64,000 nucleotides of DNA from Zhengitettix transpicula (lineage: Eukaryota; Arthropoda; Insecta; Orthoptera; Tetrigidae), in assembly GCA_037074705.1 (NCBI GenBank), contig CM073592.1, positions 22,292,629-22,356,628 on the forward strand, in the 5' to 3' direction. Each line of letters begins with the position of its first letter. Position 1 is the stretch's first letter. Positions 1 through 12,702 of the stretch are shown piece after piece. The notes below the pieces were generated by a model, which made no database searches, was not told where the DNA came from, and saw only the letters and a list, made by a program, of their open reading frames with translations. Both the position numbers and the translations under genes were made by a program.

Positions 1-560
1 CTTATAATGTGTACTGTTGACTTCTATTTTATTACCAAATATTTAGTGAGGGAACACGGGGGACTCCGCTTCGAATCTCCATCGGCTCATAGAACAATGC
101 ATCAGTGACAAACGACATAATTCATTCAATTATCTCACAGAGAGCGGACACGTTACAAAGCAAGTGTTCCATAATCTATCACTGGAGAGAGCACAAACTG
201 GCACCGGAGCACAGGGATGGGGGATTGGCATCTCGTTTTCTGATAGAAGCGACGAAGGGGGTGACGTGACACTGGAATTTAGCGTGACGCCAATTGCTTC
301 AAATCATAATTAGTCTGTAAATCTAGCCAACAAACGTAAAGCGATAGACGTGTTATATCATAAATAATGCTCCGACTCCCCCCCCCACTTCCTCCCTTCA
401 TGAATCTATCACTATTTTGGTACCGGAAAGTTGAGGGGGGGGGGACAAACAACTAGTGCCATTTTCCTAGTCAATTTACAAACGAACGTGTGCGAGCGCG
501 ACTTTGAATTAATTACCACTACGGTGGGGGTGACGTCACTGGAGGAATAATATGCTTTCA
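1..560. other. Mixed-composition noncoding stretch with homopolymer tracts
   Basis: No supportable gene. There is a poly-C run near 377-388 and a poly-G run near 435-445. A full palindromic CRE-type octamer TGACGTCA lies at 531-538 inside GTGACGTCAC. The stretch is GC-richer than what follows, so it may be the edge of a regulatory island, but nothing proves this. Confidence 0.4.
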
Positions 561-1894
561 TGATTAGTAGTACCTATAGCACTAATTCCGGTACTACTAC
601 GAACGTTCAATATAACTTTGATGTGTCCGTTTCATATGCACGAGTTTGAATACAAAATATATAAGAACGATGAGAGAAATATCACAACGTACATGACTAT
701 AAAGCTATTTGTTTGATAGAGAAGAAACATAAGAAAGGAACCATTGATGAGCATCAATGAAACACTTATTTTCTGAACTATGTTAACCTCATATAATGTT
801 CGTAAGTCAGAAATAGTCCGAAGTTTTTAAATTTCCTTTCTATTAACTATCACTGATAATAGACTCATTTTCTGAAAATACTTCTCTTAAATCTGTTGAT
901 TTACCATAAGAAAATCGGTCCTCCTCAGGTCAGTAGATTTATGTTCTTTAAGTTCTACGGTTATATTAACATGTTTTCTGTATTCCAGGATTATACTTGA
1001 ATACTGAGAATTTTTTTTACTTGCGGTATCTCATTTCTAAAGAGAGCTTTTAAAACACACGTCCTCGTCAAAACAATTATGTTATTCTTATTTTGCATAT
1101 TTTTTTGTAAATAATTTGTCACGTAATAAATTGTTCCCTCAGAGAAGAACCCTAATATTTTCGTTTCGATCGTAGAAAAGAAAATTCCTAGTTTGAAAAA
1201 TGAAGCACAGTTATACGAGAAAATTAGGGTATTCTACTTTCTTCATTTTCAATAGTATCATTTTTATAGAATTATATTATTCTAAATTCCGGAATAACGA
1301 AGGTTCTTGTTTAACTTTAAGAAATTTAGTGACTCGAGTACATGAAATTTCTTTCCCAATAAAAATTTATTGTTAAAATATTAAAATTTTCTTATCTTTA
1401 TACGCTGTGATTTTTATCATCTTTATTTACCGTCGCAACAAAATTAATTCACCCTTACAGGGTGTTGTTCTACAGAAGATTTAGGAACAATTGTCTCATA
1501 TTCATCTGTAACTCTGTATTACATTATTTGTCGTTTATAATTTAGAATCAATACATACCTGTTATTCTCATGTTCTCTCGTAATTTTATTCCTTTATGAT
1601 ATTTTCAGTTTTTCTACAAAAAAAGAAGCAGGAAACGTAGACATTCCATAGCAAAATATTTTCACCACGGTAGAAATAATATTTTTTGCTTTTCTTCTAT
1701 TTGTTTGTAACTTTCTTTCTTCTCCAGGTTTTAGCCCCAATTTCTACCTTTTCTTATAAATACTTCGATCCATGAATCTTTGTACTATAATTTGTCATCT
1801 TAAATATTTTATTTATATAAAGATTCTTTGTAGAAGATATAATTTAGTTACAAGTCACGACAGAAGAATATGTGTACCTTAAAGATGTTCTAAT
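561..1894. other. AT-rich unique noncoding DNA
   Basis: I see no gene, RNA or recognised repeat here. A short word TACAGGGTGTTG near 1456 resembles the outer end of mariner-type elements, but no inverted partner or transposase lies nearby, so I do not call an element. Confidence 0.5.
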
Positions 1895-2480
1895 ACCCAA
1901 CCTGTGCCTCTCGACTGCGCTGTTTAAACGAGATCGTAGACTTCATTATTTTCCGTTCAATCTGCCCAAGTTTTCCTATCCCCCAAAACAAAGCGGCAGA
2001 AATTGTTGATTGATTGAGACAGCTGCAACACAAAATTGCTTTGCAGTTAGGTGGAAAGTCGTAGTCGTCGTCGTTTGGGGAACAAAGTTGAGAGCGTATA
2101 AAGAGATGAGAGGGGGTTGGGTAGGTATTTTACTAGTAACGCCGTGAAGATAGGGTTGGGATGCGGGGGTTGGGGTGGGGGGAGGCGATATTAGCTTGCC
2201 TTAGTCTGGCACATAATTAATGAGCAGTTTCTGGCGCCCTTTTCATTACTCACGGGCCCTTAAGAGTAGCGCCACTCTTCCTTCATCACGGTAATCACGG
2301 CCTCCGCTTGTAATTAATAAAAGCCTCTTCAAGGAGGAGAGAAGCCAGCTTTCCCCACGGCGTAACAAACGAATGCCGTTATTGTAAACGGTGTTACTAC
2401 TTCTTCATCATCACCGGTACCTGTAAAATGGCAATATAAAGGATGGCGTTCCAGATGCAGTGGAAACGCGTTCACTCTAC
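1895..2480. promoter_or_regulatory. GC-rich island, candidate conserved noncoding element
   Basis: An abrupt GC rise in AT-rich surroundings with no convincing reading frame. The core at 2205-2345 alternates homeodomain-type AATTAAT words (two sites flanking the core) with GC-rich words such as GGCGCCC and GGGCCC. Dense alternating site-like composition is typical of developmental enhancers or conserved noncoding elements. This is inference from composition only; conservation was not tested. Confidence 0.3.
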
Positions 2481-4008
2481 GAGCCCTACTTATACCTTGC
2501 TTTTCAGTTTTGCGTCTGTTAATTGGTACATGAAACCGGAAATTAGGCGTAATTAATGACGCACTTATTTCACGTCTGGTTAGGTTTATGAAATCTGTTA
2601 ATGTGGTATTTTAAATTAATATAAAAGCATAGTACAACTACGACGGCAAGAAAACACAAAATAAATTCTAGATGACATTCCCTTTTCAATTTAAAAGTTC
2701 GTTAAAATTCCCCTCCCCCCGAATAATTAAGAGTAATTTATCTACGAAAAACATCCAGGCAAATAAACGTTAACATCTGTTCCACATTTGGAAACGTTAA
2801 ACTTTAGATAAATTCAGGGAAAACTCGTCCCCTCTCACACGGTAGAGGACTGACGAGACTAAAGTGTCTGAAGAATTTAATACCGTTGCAAGTGGACAGT
2901 GAGAGTTTGGGGTGCTTTCTAATAAACGTAAGTTCCAGGTAAGAACCGCAGGGTTCCAACTTTATGAAGGCACTAAAGAGGACGTATAGTGTCACGGAAA
3001 AACCTTAAAAAAACAGCTTGGAAACTCAACCAATGTGCTGAGGAAAAAAGAGAAATCAGTTACCTCATTTAATTAAATTAAATCAATGAATATAATGATA
3101 TTACATTTTGGTGGTATTGGTATTCTCAAAAAAAAAACACGTGGATTCATTTTACGCAGAAAAATTATAAATTTTGTAGTTATTTCACGAGGACTCAACC
3201 TCTGCAATAAAAAGCGAAGACAGACGCACAAAGACGATTTATTAATTTTAAGAAACAAAGTACGAGTCGCTTTGTGGTGAACATTGCGTATTTTTATAAT
3301 GGCCATTATTCCTAGATCGTCGAAAATTTCAAGCAAACAAAGGCACCGTTCTAGAAACAAGAATAAAAATTATTCATTTTTAAACAAAGGTTTACTACTA
3401 AATTTGAAGATTTTTAGCGAAATAGAAATTTGGTCATTTACGGACAGAATAAAGTAAACAATTTTGAAAATACAATTTTTATTCTGACGGTGCACAATTC
3501 TAGAAATTTTTTGTACTCCTGAGGAGTCTAGCGGGGCCAGAGGAAACGTCTTTTTAATTTCTATACATTATTCTCTCTGCATATGATCAAATTAAACATA
3601 CACAAAAATATGAATTAGAAAATTTAACTGCTGTTCCACTTTTGAATGCACTGTGGGTTGCATAAACTTCAACCCTGACAGCAAATAACATTAATTTACA
3701 AAGCTCAGACGAATAGCAAATAAAATTAAGTTATGCTCTTTTAAAAATACAAATTTATTTCTAATTGAGGGCTATTATATATATATTTTTTTAAAAGTAA
3801 AATTGAAATTAACTACTTGTGTGCAAAATTTGAAACGTCGATCATCGTGAACTAGTTTTGTCTGTTTTTAACAGTGAAATTAATCAACGAAAACTCGTTT
3901 CTTACAGTCAACTCTTCTCGTAAATTCGTGGCCAAGGAAATAGCAATTCACACGTGGTTTAAGAGATAAATGTTGCAGTAGATAACTATCACTACAGAAG
4001 TCAGTGGG
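2481..4008. other. AT-rich noncoding DNA
   Basis: Only chance reading frames under 100 codons, without family resemblance, occur here (for example 3073-3360). I see no repeat or RNA gene. Confidence 0.5.
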
Positions 4009-4301
4009 GAATGCGGAGGGATACACACAGCACTAATTGCAGGTCAATTGGCTCGCAAATACATTACAATGAGCAAGAGCTCCTCCCTTTCTAATGAGAA
4101 ATTACTCCTACCGCTTCCTCTCCATTTCCCCTGTTCCTCTTCCTTCTTCTTCATGTTTGCCACCCCCCCCCCCCGCCCCCTCTTCACCCCGAAATCTCCA
4201 ACAGTCGCCGCAAGAAGCCGAGGATGAATGATGGCTCACTGCGCTTCATCTAGCGGAGAGTAAGAAGCCGTTGATAAATTATCGTGAGAGAAGGAGTTGG
4301 A

Positions 4302-4335
<34 letters not shown>
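4009..4335. repeat. Pyrimidine-rich island ending in a (GA)n microsatellite
   Basis: A C-rich low-complexity stretch includes a poly-C run at about 4161-4175. It is followed by a short GC-rich segment and a (GA)n run at about 4305-4334. No coding potential is seen. Confidence 0.6.
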
Positions 4336-4339
<4 letters not shown>

Positions 4340-5069
4340 GCTGCAAACACACTAACAAATGTGCCAAGTTAGCGCGACTGAAAGGAACTAGACAATTACT
4401 TATCTTCGGTATTTAATCTAACGTCTTGTAGCAGACAGCAGCGGCGAAGACGTAAGGAAACTGGCTGACGAACAACGGTTTGGAGGGTGGGAATAATAAA
4501 TGTGTATAATTCTCGGGCTTGGCGGTAAGTGTCAGTGATATATATGTGTACATATCCGAGTACTGTGAGTCGACACGCAAACTTCGGTAAAGGCTGCTTG
4601 AACCAACCGCTCCTGTGCGACGTCCAAGTGTCTTGACGAGGACAAATTTTTCCAGTCACCATATTAGTTACCATTCGAAGTTGGACGGTAAATAATCCAC
4701 TTAGAATATATGGAGAGCATACCTGTACAGTAGGTTGAAGAAAAGAATAGGCAGACTAGACCAAATCGCTGCCTGGGAATGGTCAGATCACTTCTTAAAC
4801 TTCCTACGAGAGTGTGATAATTTCCAACTGATGATTGTTTACCACACTACAGAAATTTACGACACGTTCACAATCAAAATTTACCATGCCTTCTATTTTG
4901 ATAGCTCTTACGTGTAAGAAAAGTCAATTTATTTGATGGAAAAGTAAAAGATAATCTGACCAGAGAAAATTTGGCGAGGTTACCAACTTTCAGAGAACAA
5001 ATAATTTAACAACCTGTTACATATTTAAACCATGGAGGCTGTCAGATTCTACATTATAATTGGCACGAA

Positions 5070-5382
5070 AGAAGAAGAAGGTGGTGTAGACAGGCTATGT
5101 ATAGGATAATCCGCATAGTGGGAACTGTCCTCTTATAGCATAGGAAACGGAGTGAAAGTGGGGATGCGGAAAGGTAGGGGAAGGAAGCCAAGGGTTAACT
5201 ATGGTCCCCGGGCTATGGTTTAAGGATCCTACTCGGTAATTCGTCTAAAAGTGATTCAGGGAAAACCCTAGAAAAACCTGCATGAGGAAGGTCGGGCATT
5301 TGGTACTCGTCCCACTCCTTTCCCGTTACTGACGTTTCATGTGGGAACGCAGCACTCCCTTCTTCGTGCCACGACCATTTTA
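5070..5382 (-). mobile_element. Family X retroposon, older subfamily, truncated
   Basis: Diverged minus-strand copy of the dispersed retroposon best seen at 46631-47196. Shared words include GGATCCTAC, TCAGGGAAAACCCTAGAAAA and GTCGGGCATT. Its 3' end differs from the common subfamily: instead of the GTTGCCCTAAAA tail it has a segment also present near 50.9 and 53.8 kb (GAAGAAGAAGG plus a GTAGACAGGCTATGT-like word on the plus strand), so these three form an older subfamily. The 5' half beyond the CGACC word is missing. No protein is encoded. Confidence 0.8.
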
Positions 5383-7670
5383 TAATATAATATTTACAGT
5401 ATTCAAGCAAATTCAATACGCACTAGGTAAAAAAAATAAGTATTTAGATCAAATATAAAATTACACATCACACAAGGCTAAACACAAAACCTGAAACACT
5501 AACGACGGACAAGTCACCACGAAACAGAACGAAGAGGAATCTGCCATTTTGTAGAAACCACACACAACAGAACGTAAACGAAACAAACAAACAACAGAAC
5601 AGAAAAGACCATCAGAGACTAAGCAAGTTATGAGTTAAGTAGTTTAAAGAGCAACGAATTAATAACTTTTGCAGTATAAACAAAAAATAATTAATTATTA
5701 GGGGAACGATAAAGAAACTCCTGTACTGAGTAAACCGCGCCTTTTTCAGTTGGAACTTTATGCACTGAAACCCAGAACTCATGTTTAGAGTTATTAGTGT
5801 TCTTTACATCTGGAGGAAAATATTGTCACTATCCCTGAATGGTGAATACTTCTCTGGAAATTAAATGACCGGTCTTCAAGCACCTCCGCGGCCCCATAAC
5901 CATTGCTGATTATTTAGAAGACGGAAGTAATTTTTCGTTCATGGGATACATACAGGATTCTTAATTGACTTCAGTCTCCAGAATAATTAATTACTATTAA
6001 AACATATGCTCGAGGTTATCCTGCTGTGATACTACGAATTTTAAAATTTTAAGAATTCTAAGACAATTGTTTGATATTCATTTATTGCCTGAATGTAAAT
6101 TGTTTTCCGTTTCTTGGTACAGCAAGGGTTTTTTAATAGAAAAGGACCAGAGAGGGCAGATAAATTCACCTTGAAAAAGAGAATTGCGTTAAAGGAATGC
6201 CACAGGAAAGAAAGAAAATTAAACGTCGATGAGCCAGTGTAAAGAGGATTTCTGCCCTTTAAAAAACCGCGTATCCCTTGCCATAGACTACACGCACACA
6301 CACACACACATACACAAGGCAGCCCTACCCACCCCTTGCATTCTCTCCTTGCTTCTGTGCTCTACAGCAGACGTGGGCACCTCTAGGGGGTGTTTAGATA
6401 AGGATTTATATCTTTAATATCCCCGGCTCGGCGGCATCAAATGTAAATACAGACGCATTGTTTTCACCGAACGGAGCTTAAGGGGGTGCTGGAGGAGATA
6501 AATAGACATGTGAGGGCGGAATAGGGGTAGGGGTTGGGGAGGGGGTGAGTCGGAACAAAAGAAGTAAGCGGAGAGAATTCCTGGGGGGTTGTTGGAGCTA
6601 GTGGGAGGGGTGAAAGCATGCATAATTACAAAACGATTCCTGCTTCTGGCCTCATCCCACAATCTCCTCTTTGTGCGTGTGTGGGAGTGACTGATCGCCT
6701 AGATTTTGGTAGAGCGGACGCTCAGAAGGTCATATATAGCCACTGTGAGTATTAGTGCGGGGGAAATTACAGATAGGCAAGTGTATGAGGAGAATTAAAG
6801 GGTTGAACTACCCTGGATGGATGGATGGACGGACTCGACCACGCCTAGACAGAGTAGGATCACCGAATGGAATTAGCGTTCAAATGGAAGGGCTATCAGA
6901 TTTCATCGCAGTCCTAATACCTACCGGGATTGATTGATATACTGAAAGCAGATCCAGTTTAGATTCTCACGTGTGTGTGGGGGTGCACAATCTAATTACG
7001 TATCCATTCCTAATTACGTGACACCGTTCTCTACTTAGGAGCGCAACAAATCCTGCGAAATCAAATCAAACTAAACTGAATTTGTTACTTAAACTATCAA
7101 TTTTTATTCTTTCCTGGACATTAATAACAGTAAACTTCTTATTTAAATGTTATTATACTTTTCTAATCAATATTAATTATAAGAAAATGATTATTACGAT
7201 TATTACTTTAAGAAAAAACCTCGTTTCAAACTATTCGTTCTGCTACTTCCACTAGAAATTATTTTAGAATACATTAATTCATTGTCTATAAGAAATCAGA
7301 GATTTTTTAACCACTCAAATGACTAAAAATAGTTCTTGAGGACAAACGTATGCTTCAATTTGAGGCTAAATAACGGAACACGAATTAAAAAAAATAACGT
7401 TTGTGTGTCCATTTCTCCCCCCTCCCCCTAAAATATTCTTTAGTGCATAATCGAATATAGCATAGTCGCTTTCGTCCATTTGTTTATTGTCATACCATAA
7501 TTGGGAATCCTTGTCGTTATCTGTAAAGTCGTATAAATCGTGACCATAACCGGCAATGCGTCAGGATAGTGTATTTTATAAATTCAATATTTTTATAATA
7601 TAAATTTAATGGAACCTAATGATTCATATTCATGATTTGATGTTTCAGATTTCGCTTGTAAGAAATGTAT
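5383..7670. other. Noncoding stretch with a (CA)n microsatellite
   Basis: Contains a (CA)n run at about 6289-6316 and moderately GC-rich patches at 6420-6660 and 6700-6920. Near 6705-6720 a TGGTAGAGC word recalls a tRNA A box, but no B box follows, so no tRNA or SINE is called. Reading frames of 60-88 codons are of chance quality. Confidence 0.5.
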
Positions 7671-7986
7671 GTTATAAATAAATAAAAAACAGTACAGCCA
7701 ATATATTTATTAAACCAAAAATTCGTTTGAATACAACGTTTCGGTCCCAACTTTGGGTATTTTTCAGATAATCCTGTCAAATAAAATTTTGGAATTAGAG
7801 CCATGAACAGCGTCCTATTACGACTACAACCGTTATAGGACGTTGTGAATAGCTCTAAATTCTAAATTTTAATTTAGATGATTACCAGAAGAAGTCCCAA
7901 AATTCTGAACGAAACGTTCTATTCAAACGAGTTTTTGGGTTGGTAAATTATTATTAAATATTGACTGTATTACTTATTTATTTATG
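7671..7986. repeat. Foldback element with two head-to-head hammerhead-like motifs
   Basis: A roughly 315-bp imperfect palindrome. The outer arms begin with an ATAAATAAATAA-type word and an ACAGTACAGCC/GACTGTATT pair. The inner arms converge on ACAGCGTCCTAT and ATAGGACGTTGT around 7810-7845. Each arm holds an outward-reading motif ending in GAAACGTT: minus strand about 7773 to 7737, plus strand about 7886 to 7918. The right motif reads CAGAAGA where a hammerhead core needs CUGANGA, and the left has lost the core G, so both look inactive. A short conserved GGCTGTA-like word lies about 50 bp outside each motif, as at the 59.1 kb foldback. Confidence 0.7.
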
Positions 7987-9530
7987 AAAGACAAATGACA
8001 GATTTTATCAAATAGTAATTACTTTTACTTTAGTTAAACATTTATCCCACACTATGACATTCTGTTTATTCTAAAATCGCCCAATTTAAAGTTTACTTAG
8101 AAACAATTTGATAAATGTCGATGATCTGTTTCCAATGTCAAAGTGCAAAACTAGACTGTCTTTAATTATTCAGAGCCAATTACTACACTATTGATGTGAT
8201 ACTGATAACGCGACAATTTTTTTTTTCAATTTGTTTCTTATTCTCGTGTCGAATGCGACTATGGAGACGTTGATTAATTCATAATTGAATTTATTTTCTT
8301 CTTACAAAATAAACGTCGATCTTGTTTGAATCATTGTCACGTGGAAATTAAATACCCTTTGATATATTTTCCGTTCGAGGCAGGTAGAAAAGGGGAAAAA
8401 AAATCCTTGCAGCAGGATTTGTTCTGGTGCTTGGCCGTTATTGAAGCAGTAAAGCAGCATCAAGGCTCGAGACATCGTTGCTGCAATTTGCCGTCGCTAA
8501 CACCGAGGTGATCTTCCCTCGCCGTCCGTAATAAGGGAGAGATTGGTCTTATTTTAGAAACCCCTAACCCCCTCCCCTCTGTGCCACTATCACTATATCC
8601 CATCCCCCAGTGAAAATTACAAGCAAGAAGATGAGGGTTATTACTTCGCAGGCCTTGTTTCCTCTATTGTTTATATAATTTTAGACTGTTGATAAACCCT
8701 TCATTATTTCAACGGGAAGGAAATCGTCTGACTTACCAACATGGATATATTATATTGAATAGGAATATCGTGAAAATTAGGGCAGTGATGCGTCACGATA
8801 GTTCATTTCCTTACGTACAGACCATCCTAGTGTTATTTACTGGAGTAATCGAACGGATAAAAACCTTTTAAAATATATTCATAACAGACATGATTTCATG
8901 TGGACTAACAAAGTAACTTGACAGATTTTATTTTGCCATGAATCCGTCGTATTTTATGTGAAATCATTTATAATTCGCTTACCACTATAGAAACAAGTCT
9001 TTCAGGCTTTCGAAAAAGTTAGCTAAGACAATATTTTTATTTGTCAACCATGACCAAGATAACACAATTATCGCCTAAATACTGCATAAAATAATCCAAA
9101 ATATCCTGTACTCCATAGCTTTAAATATACTACGCCATTACTATATTTAAGTTTTAAACAATTTCTGACGACTTTTACAAATATTGCACACTTCTGAACT
9201 TTACTAATAAATATTCTCGTCTTTATTTATGTATCGAGTTAAGACTCGTAAAGGTAGTAAAAAAAATTGAACCAAATTCATCGTCAGTCCTCAATTTTTT
9301 TTATAATTTTATATTATTTCTCAAATATAAAAAGACAAATTGAGATCTGATAAATTTGGTTGAATTTGGTTATTCATTTATAGTGTTTTTCCTCTACTCA
9401 GCTGATCCTCTAATTTTATTATTATTTGTATCATTCATTGCCATTTGTATAATTATAAATGTTCCAAAAATTTCTCTCAGTTAAATCTGGGAAGGATTAA
9501 GTCATCCATTGATTAAAACAGGAAAACAAA
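7987..9530. other. AT-rich noncoding DNA with a small GC-rich patch
   Basis: The patch at about 8380-8600 is GC-richer and CT-rich; the rest is AT-rich. No gene, RNA or recognised element is seen. Confidence 0.5.
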
Positions 9531-9890
9531 GAGTTGTTCGCTATTCCCATTGGAATAGTCGGCCAGCTGCCTCCTAAACTGGTCGAGGCACGGAGAAGGG
9601 AATGCTGCGTCCCCACAGCAAACTCCTCTCCCGCTATCGGAAGGGCGTGGGACAAGCACCCAATGCCCTACCTACCTGGTGCAGGTTTTTCTAGGGTTTT
9701 CCCTGCATTTCTTTAGACGAATGCCAGGTAGGATCCTTAATCAATAGCCCGGGGGCCCTAGTAACCCTTGGCTACCTTCCTCCACCCTTCCGCATCCCCC
9801 CTTTCAAATCCCTTCCTATGCTATTAAAGGGGAGTTGCCCAAAGTGGATCACCCTCATGTAGCCTGTTGCTCTAAAAAAACAAAAAAAAC
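9531..9890 (+). mobile_element. Family X retroposon, 5'-truncated copy
   Basis: Starts inside the family at the GTTGTTCGCTATTCC word and runs to an A-rich tail (CTCTAAAAAAACAAAAAAAA). The 5' third, with the CTCTCGCAGG repeats and the GCCGAGGCACCTCGGC palindrome, is absent. Truncation at the 5' end with an intact A-tail is the usual product of target-primed reverse transcription. The 60-codon frame at 9534-9716 is the family's internal frame, not a host gene. A second, fuller copy follows within about 10 bp in the same orientation. Confidence 0.85.
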
Positions 9891-9896
9891 ATGAGA

Positions 9897-10460
9897 CCTG
9901 CGGGAGAATTCTCTCGCAGGTAACCTGGGAGGGATATTCTCTCGCAGGTCGAACCTTTTAGGAGAGATATGAAGGGGCTACCTTTGGGTATGCCTCTTCC
10001 TCTCCGTTTTTGAACTAAGGTTCCCACAAGCCGAGGCACCTCGGCCTGTTCTGAGAGGTGTATGTTCCGGGGTCACAGACCTTGGGCATACGGTAAGAGT
10101 TGTCAGCTATTCCCATTGGAATAGTCGGCCAGCTGCCTCCTAAACTGGTCGATGCACGGAGAAGGGAATGCTGCGACCCCACAGAAAACTCCTCTCCCGC
10201 TATCGGAAGGGCGTGGGACAAGTACCCAATGCCCGACCTATCCGATGCAGGTTTTTCTAGGGTTTTCCTTGCATTTCTTTAAGCGAATGCCGGGTGGGAT
10301 CCTTAAAATATATCCCGGGGGCCCTAGCTAACCCTTGGCTACCTTCCTCTACCCTTCCACATCCCCCCTTTCAAATCCCTTCCTATGCTATTAAAGGGGA
10401 GTTGCCCAATGTGGATCACCCTCATGTAGCCTGTTGCCCTAAAAAAAAGAAAAAAGAAAA
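9897..10460 (+). mobile_element. Family X retroposon, near full length
   Basis: Near-complete copy. The 5' region carries two CTCTCGCAGGT units, followed by GGAGAGATATGAAGGGGC, the palindrome GCCGAGGCACCTCGGC, the conserved middle, and the 3' end GTTGCCCTAAAAAAAAG. It lies directly behind the truncated copy at 9531-9890. I could not define a clean target-site duplication because both flanks are A-rich. Frames at 10015-10221 (minus) and 10100-10282 (plus) are internal to the repeat. Confidence 0.88.
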
Positions 10461-10534
10461 AAGGAAACTATCAAACCACAAGAACGATTGAAAGTCCATC
10501 TCAGGGTATCCATCCAGGTTATAAAAATTTTTCA

Positions 10535-10572
10535 GTTGCGTTTCGATGTCTGTTGACACCATCTTCAATTTT
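10535..10572 (-). repeat. Hammerhead-like motif (degenerate)
   Basis: On the minus strand TTGAAGA is followed by a stem-loop with GGTGTC pairing GACATC (one G-U pair, loop AACA) and then GAAACGCA. The arrangement matches the family at 12.7 and 59.2 kb, but C3 of the core is U and the residue after GAAAC does not form the ACGT palindrome, so it is probably inactive. Confidence 0.45.
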
Positions 10573-11929
10573 TTCTGTCTCGTCCGACTTCCCAAAAATT
10601 CCTCGTCAGCGTGTACATTTTTCTCTTACATCTATATACCCTTTCATCGAGTCTTCTCACTTTGTGCAATTTAACATTATTTAAATGTCTCCGGTATAAA
10701 TTATTTATCGATAAAAAGTAAATGGAATGAAACACAGTTAATTAAAAAAATAACGTTGCAATCACAAGTCTTGATTTTTTAAAAAATAAATTCTTCGAAG
10801 ACAAAAAATAAACCAGACTTATACCATGCAAAGATTTTTTTAAAAGTATTCTATTGTATTTAAGTACGCGAGAAGTGACCGTGAAGTACAAAGTATTCAA
10901 TAAATCCGCAGAAGTCCATTAAATTCCTTGTATTGCGGAAAACGAGTAGTTAAAAGATACTGGAAAACATTATTAAAAAAAAATAAAACTTTCAGTTTGG
11001 AGAAACCAGTGGTAAAACATGTTATTATATATTCAAATTAAAACAATATGGTTGCAACTATGCCCATAATTTATAGCACGATGAATAGAATAGCGGAATT
11101 TAATAATTATTATTAAATAATATTAGAAAGGGCCCGGAACTTGGCAAGTTTCTTCTTGTGGTCGATAGCGCCAAGACGTCGCGTGACTAATCTTAAGACA
11201 CGACCGGAAGGCACGTACCTAGAGTAAAAAAATGCAGCCACAAAACAGGGGTGTATTCCCTAGAAACAAAATTTGATTATTAAAAAAAAATCGTATGTGG
11301 CGCAGATCACCTCCTAAAAATTCACGTGGTTTCATGGAGAAATCTGAGAATAAATGCTCCAGACAACGGTTGAGAGATCAGTGACGGAGTGTCCGTGAAA
11401 AATTCGTGAACGTAGTTGTGTCATTTTATTTTCTTCTTTAAGTAAATCTCCACCACCATAAATTTTAGACGAAGAAAAGAGGGTTGAAAACAGAATGAAG
11501 TTAAAGTGTTTTTCGACCAAATCTGAAGACGCAAGATGAATATAATTATTTTTAAGTACTAAAACATAAACCACTGAACACTTTTTTCTAACCCAGTTAT
11601 TTCTCTTCCACTTAACTTCTACAGTTTAACACAAACGTACAAAAACTAAGAAGGGGATATAAAATACATTCCAGGTCTTGCGTTCTAAATGACAAATTTC
11701 TATAAATGTGATTAAATTCTCTACTTCTGAAGATGAGAATAGTTTTGTTAGTGTTTTAAATGTTGGTTTCTTAATGCTACATATTTTTTTTCTGACAAAA
11801 TTACCCCCTAAATTTTTTTATATCCTGAAGATTCAAAAACTGAAAATAAGGATTTGTGCAATGCACGTTTTTATAATAATTTCGATAGAACAATACGGTT
11901 CTTTCCTTGTCCTGGTAGTTGGTGTCGGG
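10573..11929. other. AT-rich noncoding DNA with one small GC island
   Basis: A GC-richer patch at about 11125-11225 contains several CpGs (GACGTCGCGTGAC). No gene or recognised repeat is seen. The frame at 11332-11574 (minus) is of chance quality. Confidence 0.45.
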
Positions 11930-12215
11930 GAGTTGTCTTGCCGTCGCCAGCAGACAAAGGCCAATGTCCAGCTCATTCCCTTTCACCCCTTTCGCCCCTC
12001 CGTGACGCAAGGTAGAGGGATCGATGCATCCTCGAGACGGCAGAGACATAACTTCCACCCGATCGGAATGTTAATTATCGAGCCAGAATTATTTCACGGC
12101 CGACACCGGAACCGCCCTAGAAATTTGTCATTACATGCCACACACACCACCGAGAGACCGGGACGGAGACGAGAAGGGAAAGGCAGGGGAGATCTTCTCT
12201 GGCTTGCAACGAGTT
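11930..12215. promoter_or_regulatory. GC-rich island, candidate regulatory element
   Basis: GC-rich segment within AT-rich DNA, overlapping the longest open frame of the window (11708-12232 plus, 174 codons). That frame starts in AT-rich low-complexity DNA, has no recognisable domain and coincides with open frames on the other strand, so I read it as chance. The interior includes homeodomain-type TTAATTATC within a CG-rich stretch. Confidence 0.3.
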
Positions 12216-12702
12216 TTAAATCTTGCTCGTGAGAATGTTTATATTTCAGAGAGTGAGGAATTGGCATGTGATTCATTCATTATCAAGAACATAGATTCCT
12301 CTGTAACAATTAAAACCTGTCTAGGCTATTTAATAGTAATAATACTCATAACAATAATTATATATATGAGAAAAATCAGAAACTGCCACGTAATCACAGA
12401 ATCAAAACAGCGGAAGCTAGAAACTTATAATTTGGAATTCAGTTTTCTATTACAATTTATGTTTTCATGAAGTAGGGGTGGAACGAAAAAAGATAATATT
12501 AACAAAAAAAAGCTACTCGTATATCTCGCTTTGATTCGCTGTAAAGTACTCGAATAAATTCACTATGGACACTTCAACTTACACCACTAATGCAGCTGTT
12601 AAATTGAAAATTTGTACCGTGATTATTTCTACATAGTCAGACAGAGGTAAAGTTTATAATTTCAAGACTTATTAATTTTACCACATAAATTTTATCTCGA
12701 CT

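Noticed and set aside
6705..6760. tRNA A-box-like TGGTAGAGC
   Set aside because: No B box within range and no SINE body.
10015..10221. Recurring 60-68 codon frames on both strands at 9.5, 10.1, 18.3, 37.9, 46.8 and 56.1 kb
   Set aside because: These are internal frames of family X, open on both strands in the same segment and broken in several copies. They mark the repeat, not a conserved gene.
11708..12232. Longest open frame (174 codons, plus strand)
   Set aside because: It begins in AT-rich low-complexity DNA, crosses a GC island, overlaps open frames on the other strand and shows no recognisable domain, signal or splice structure.
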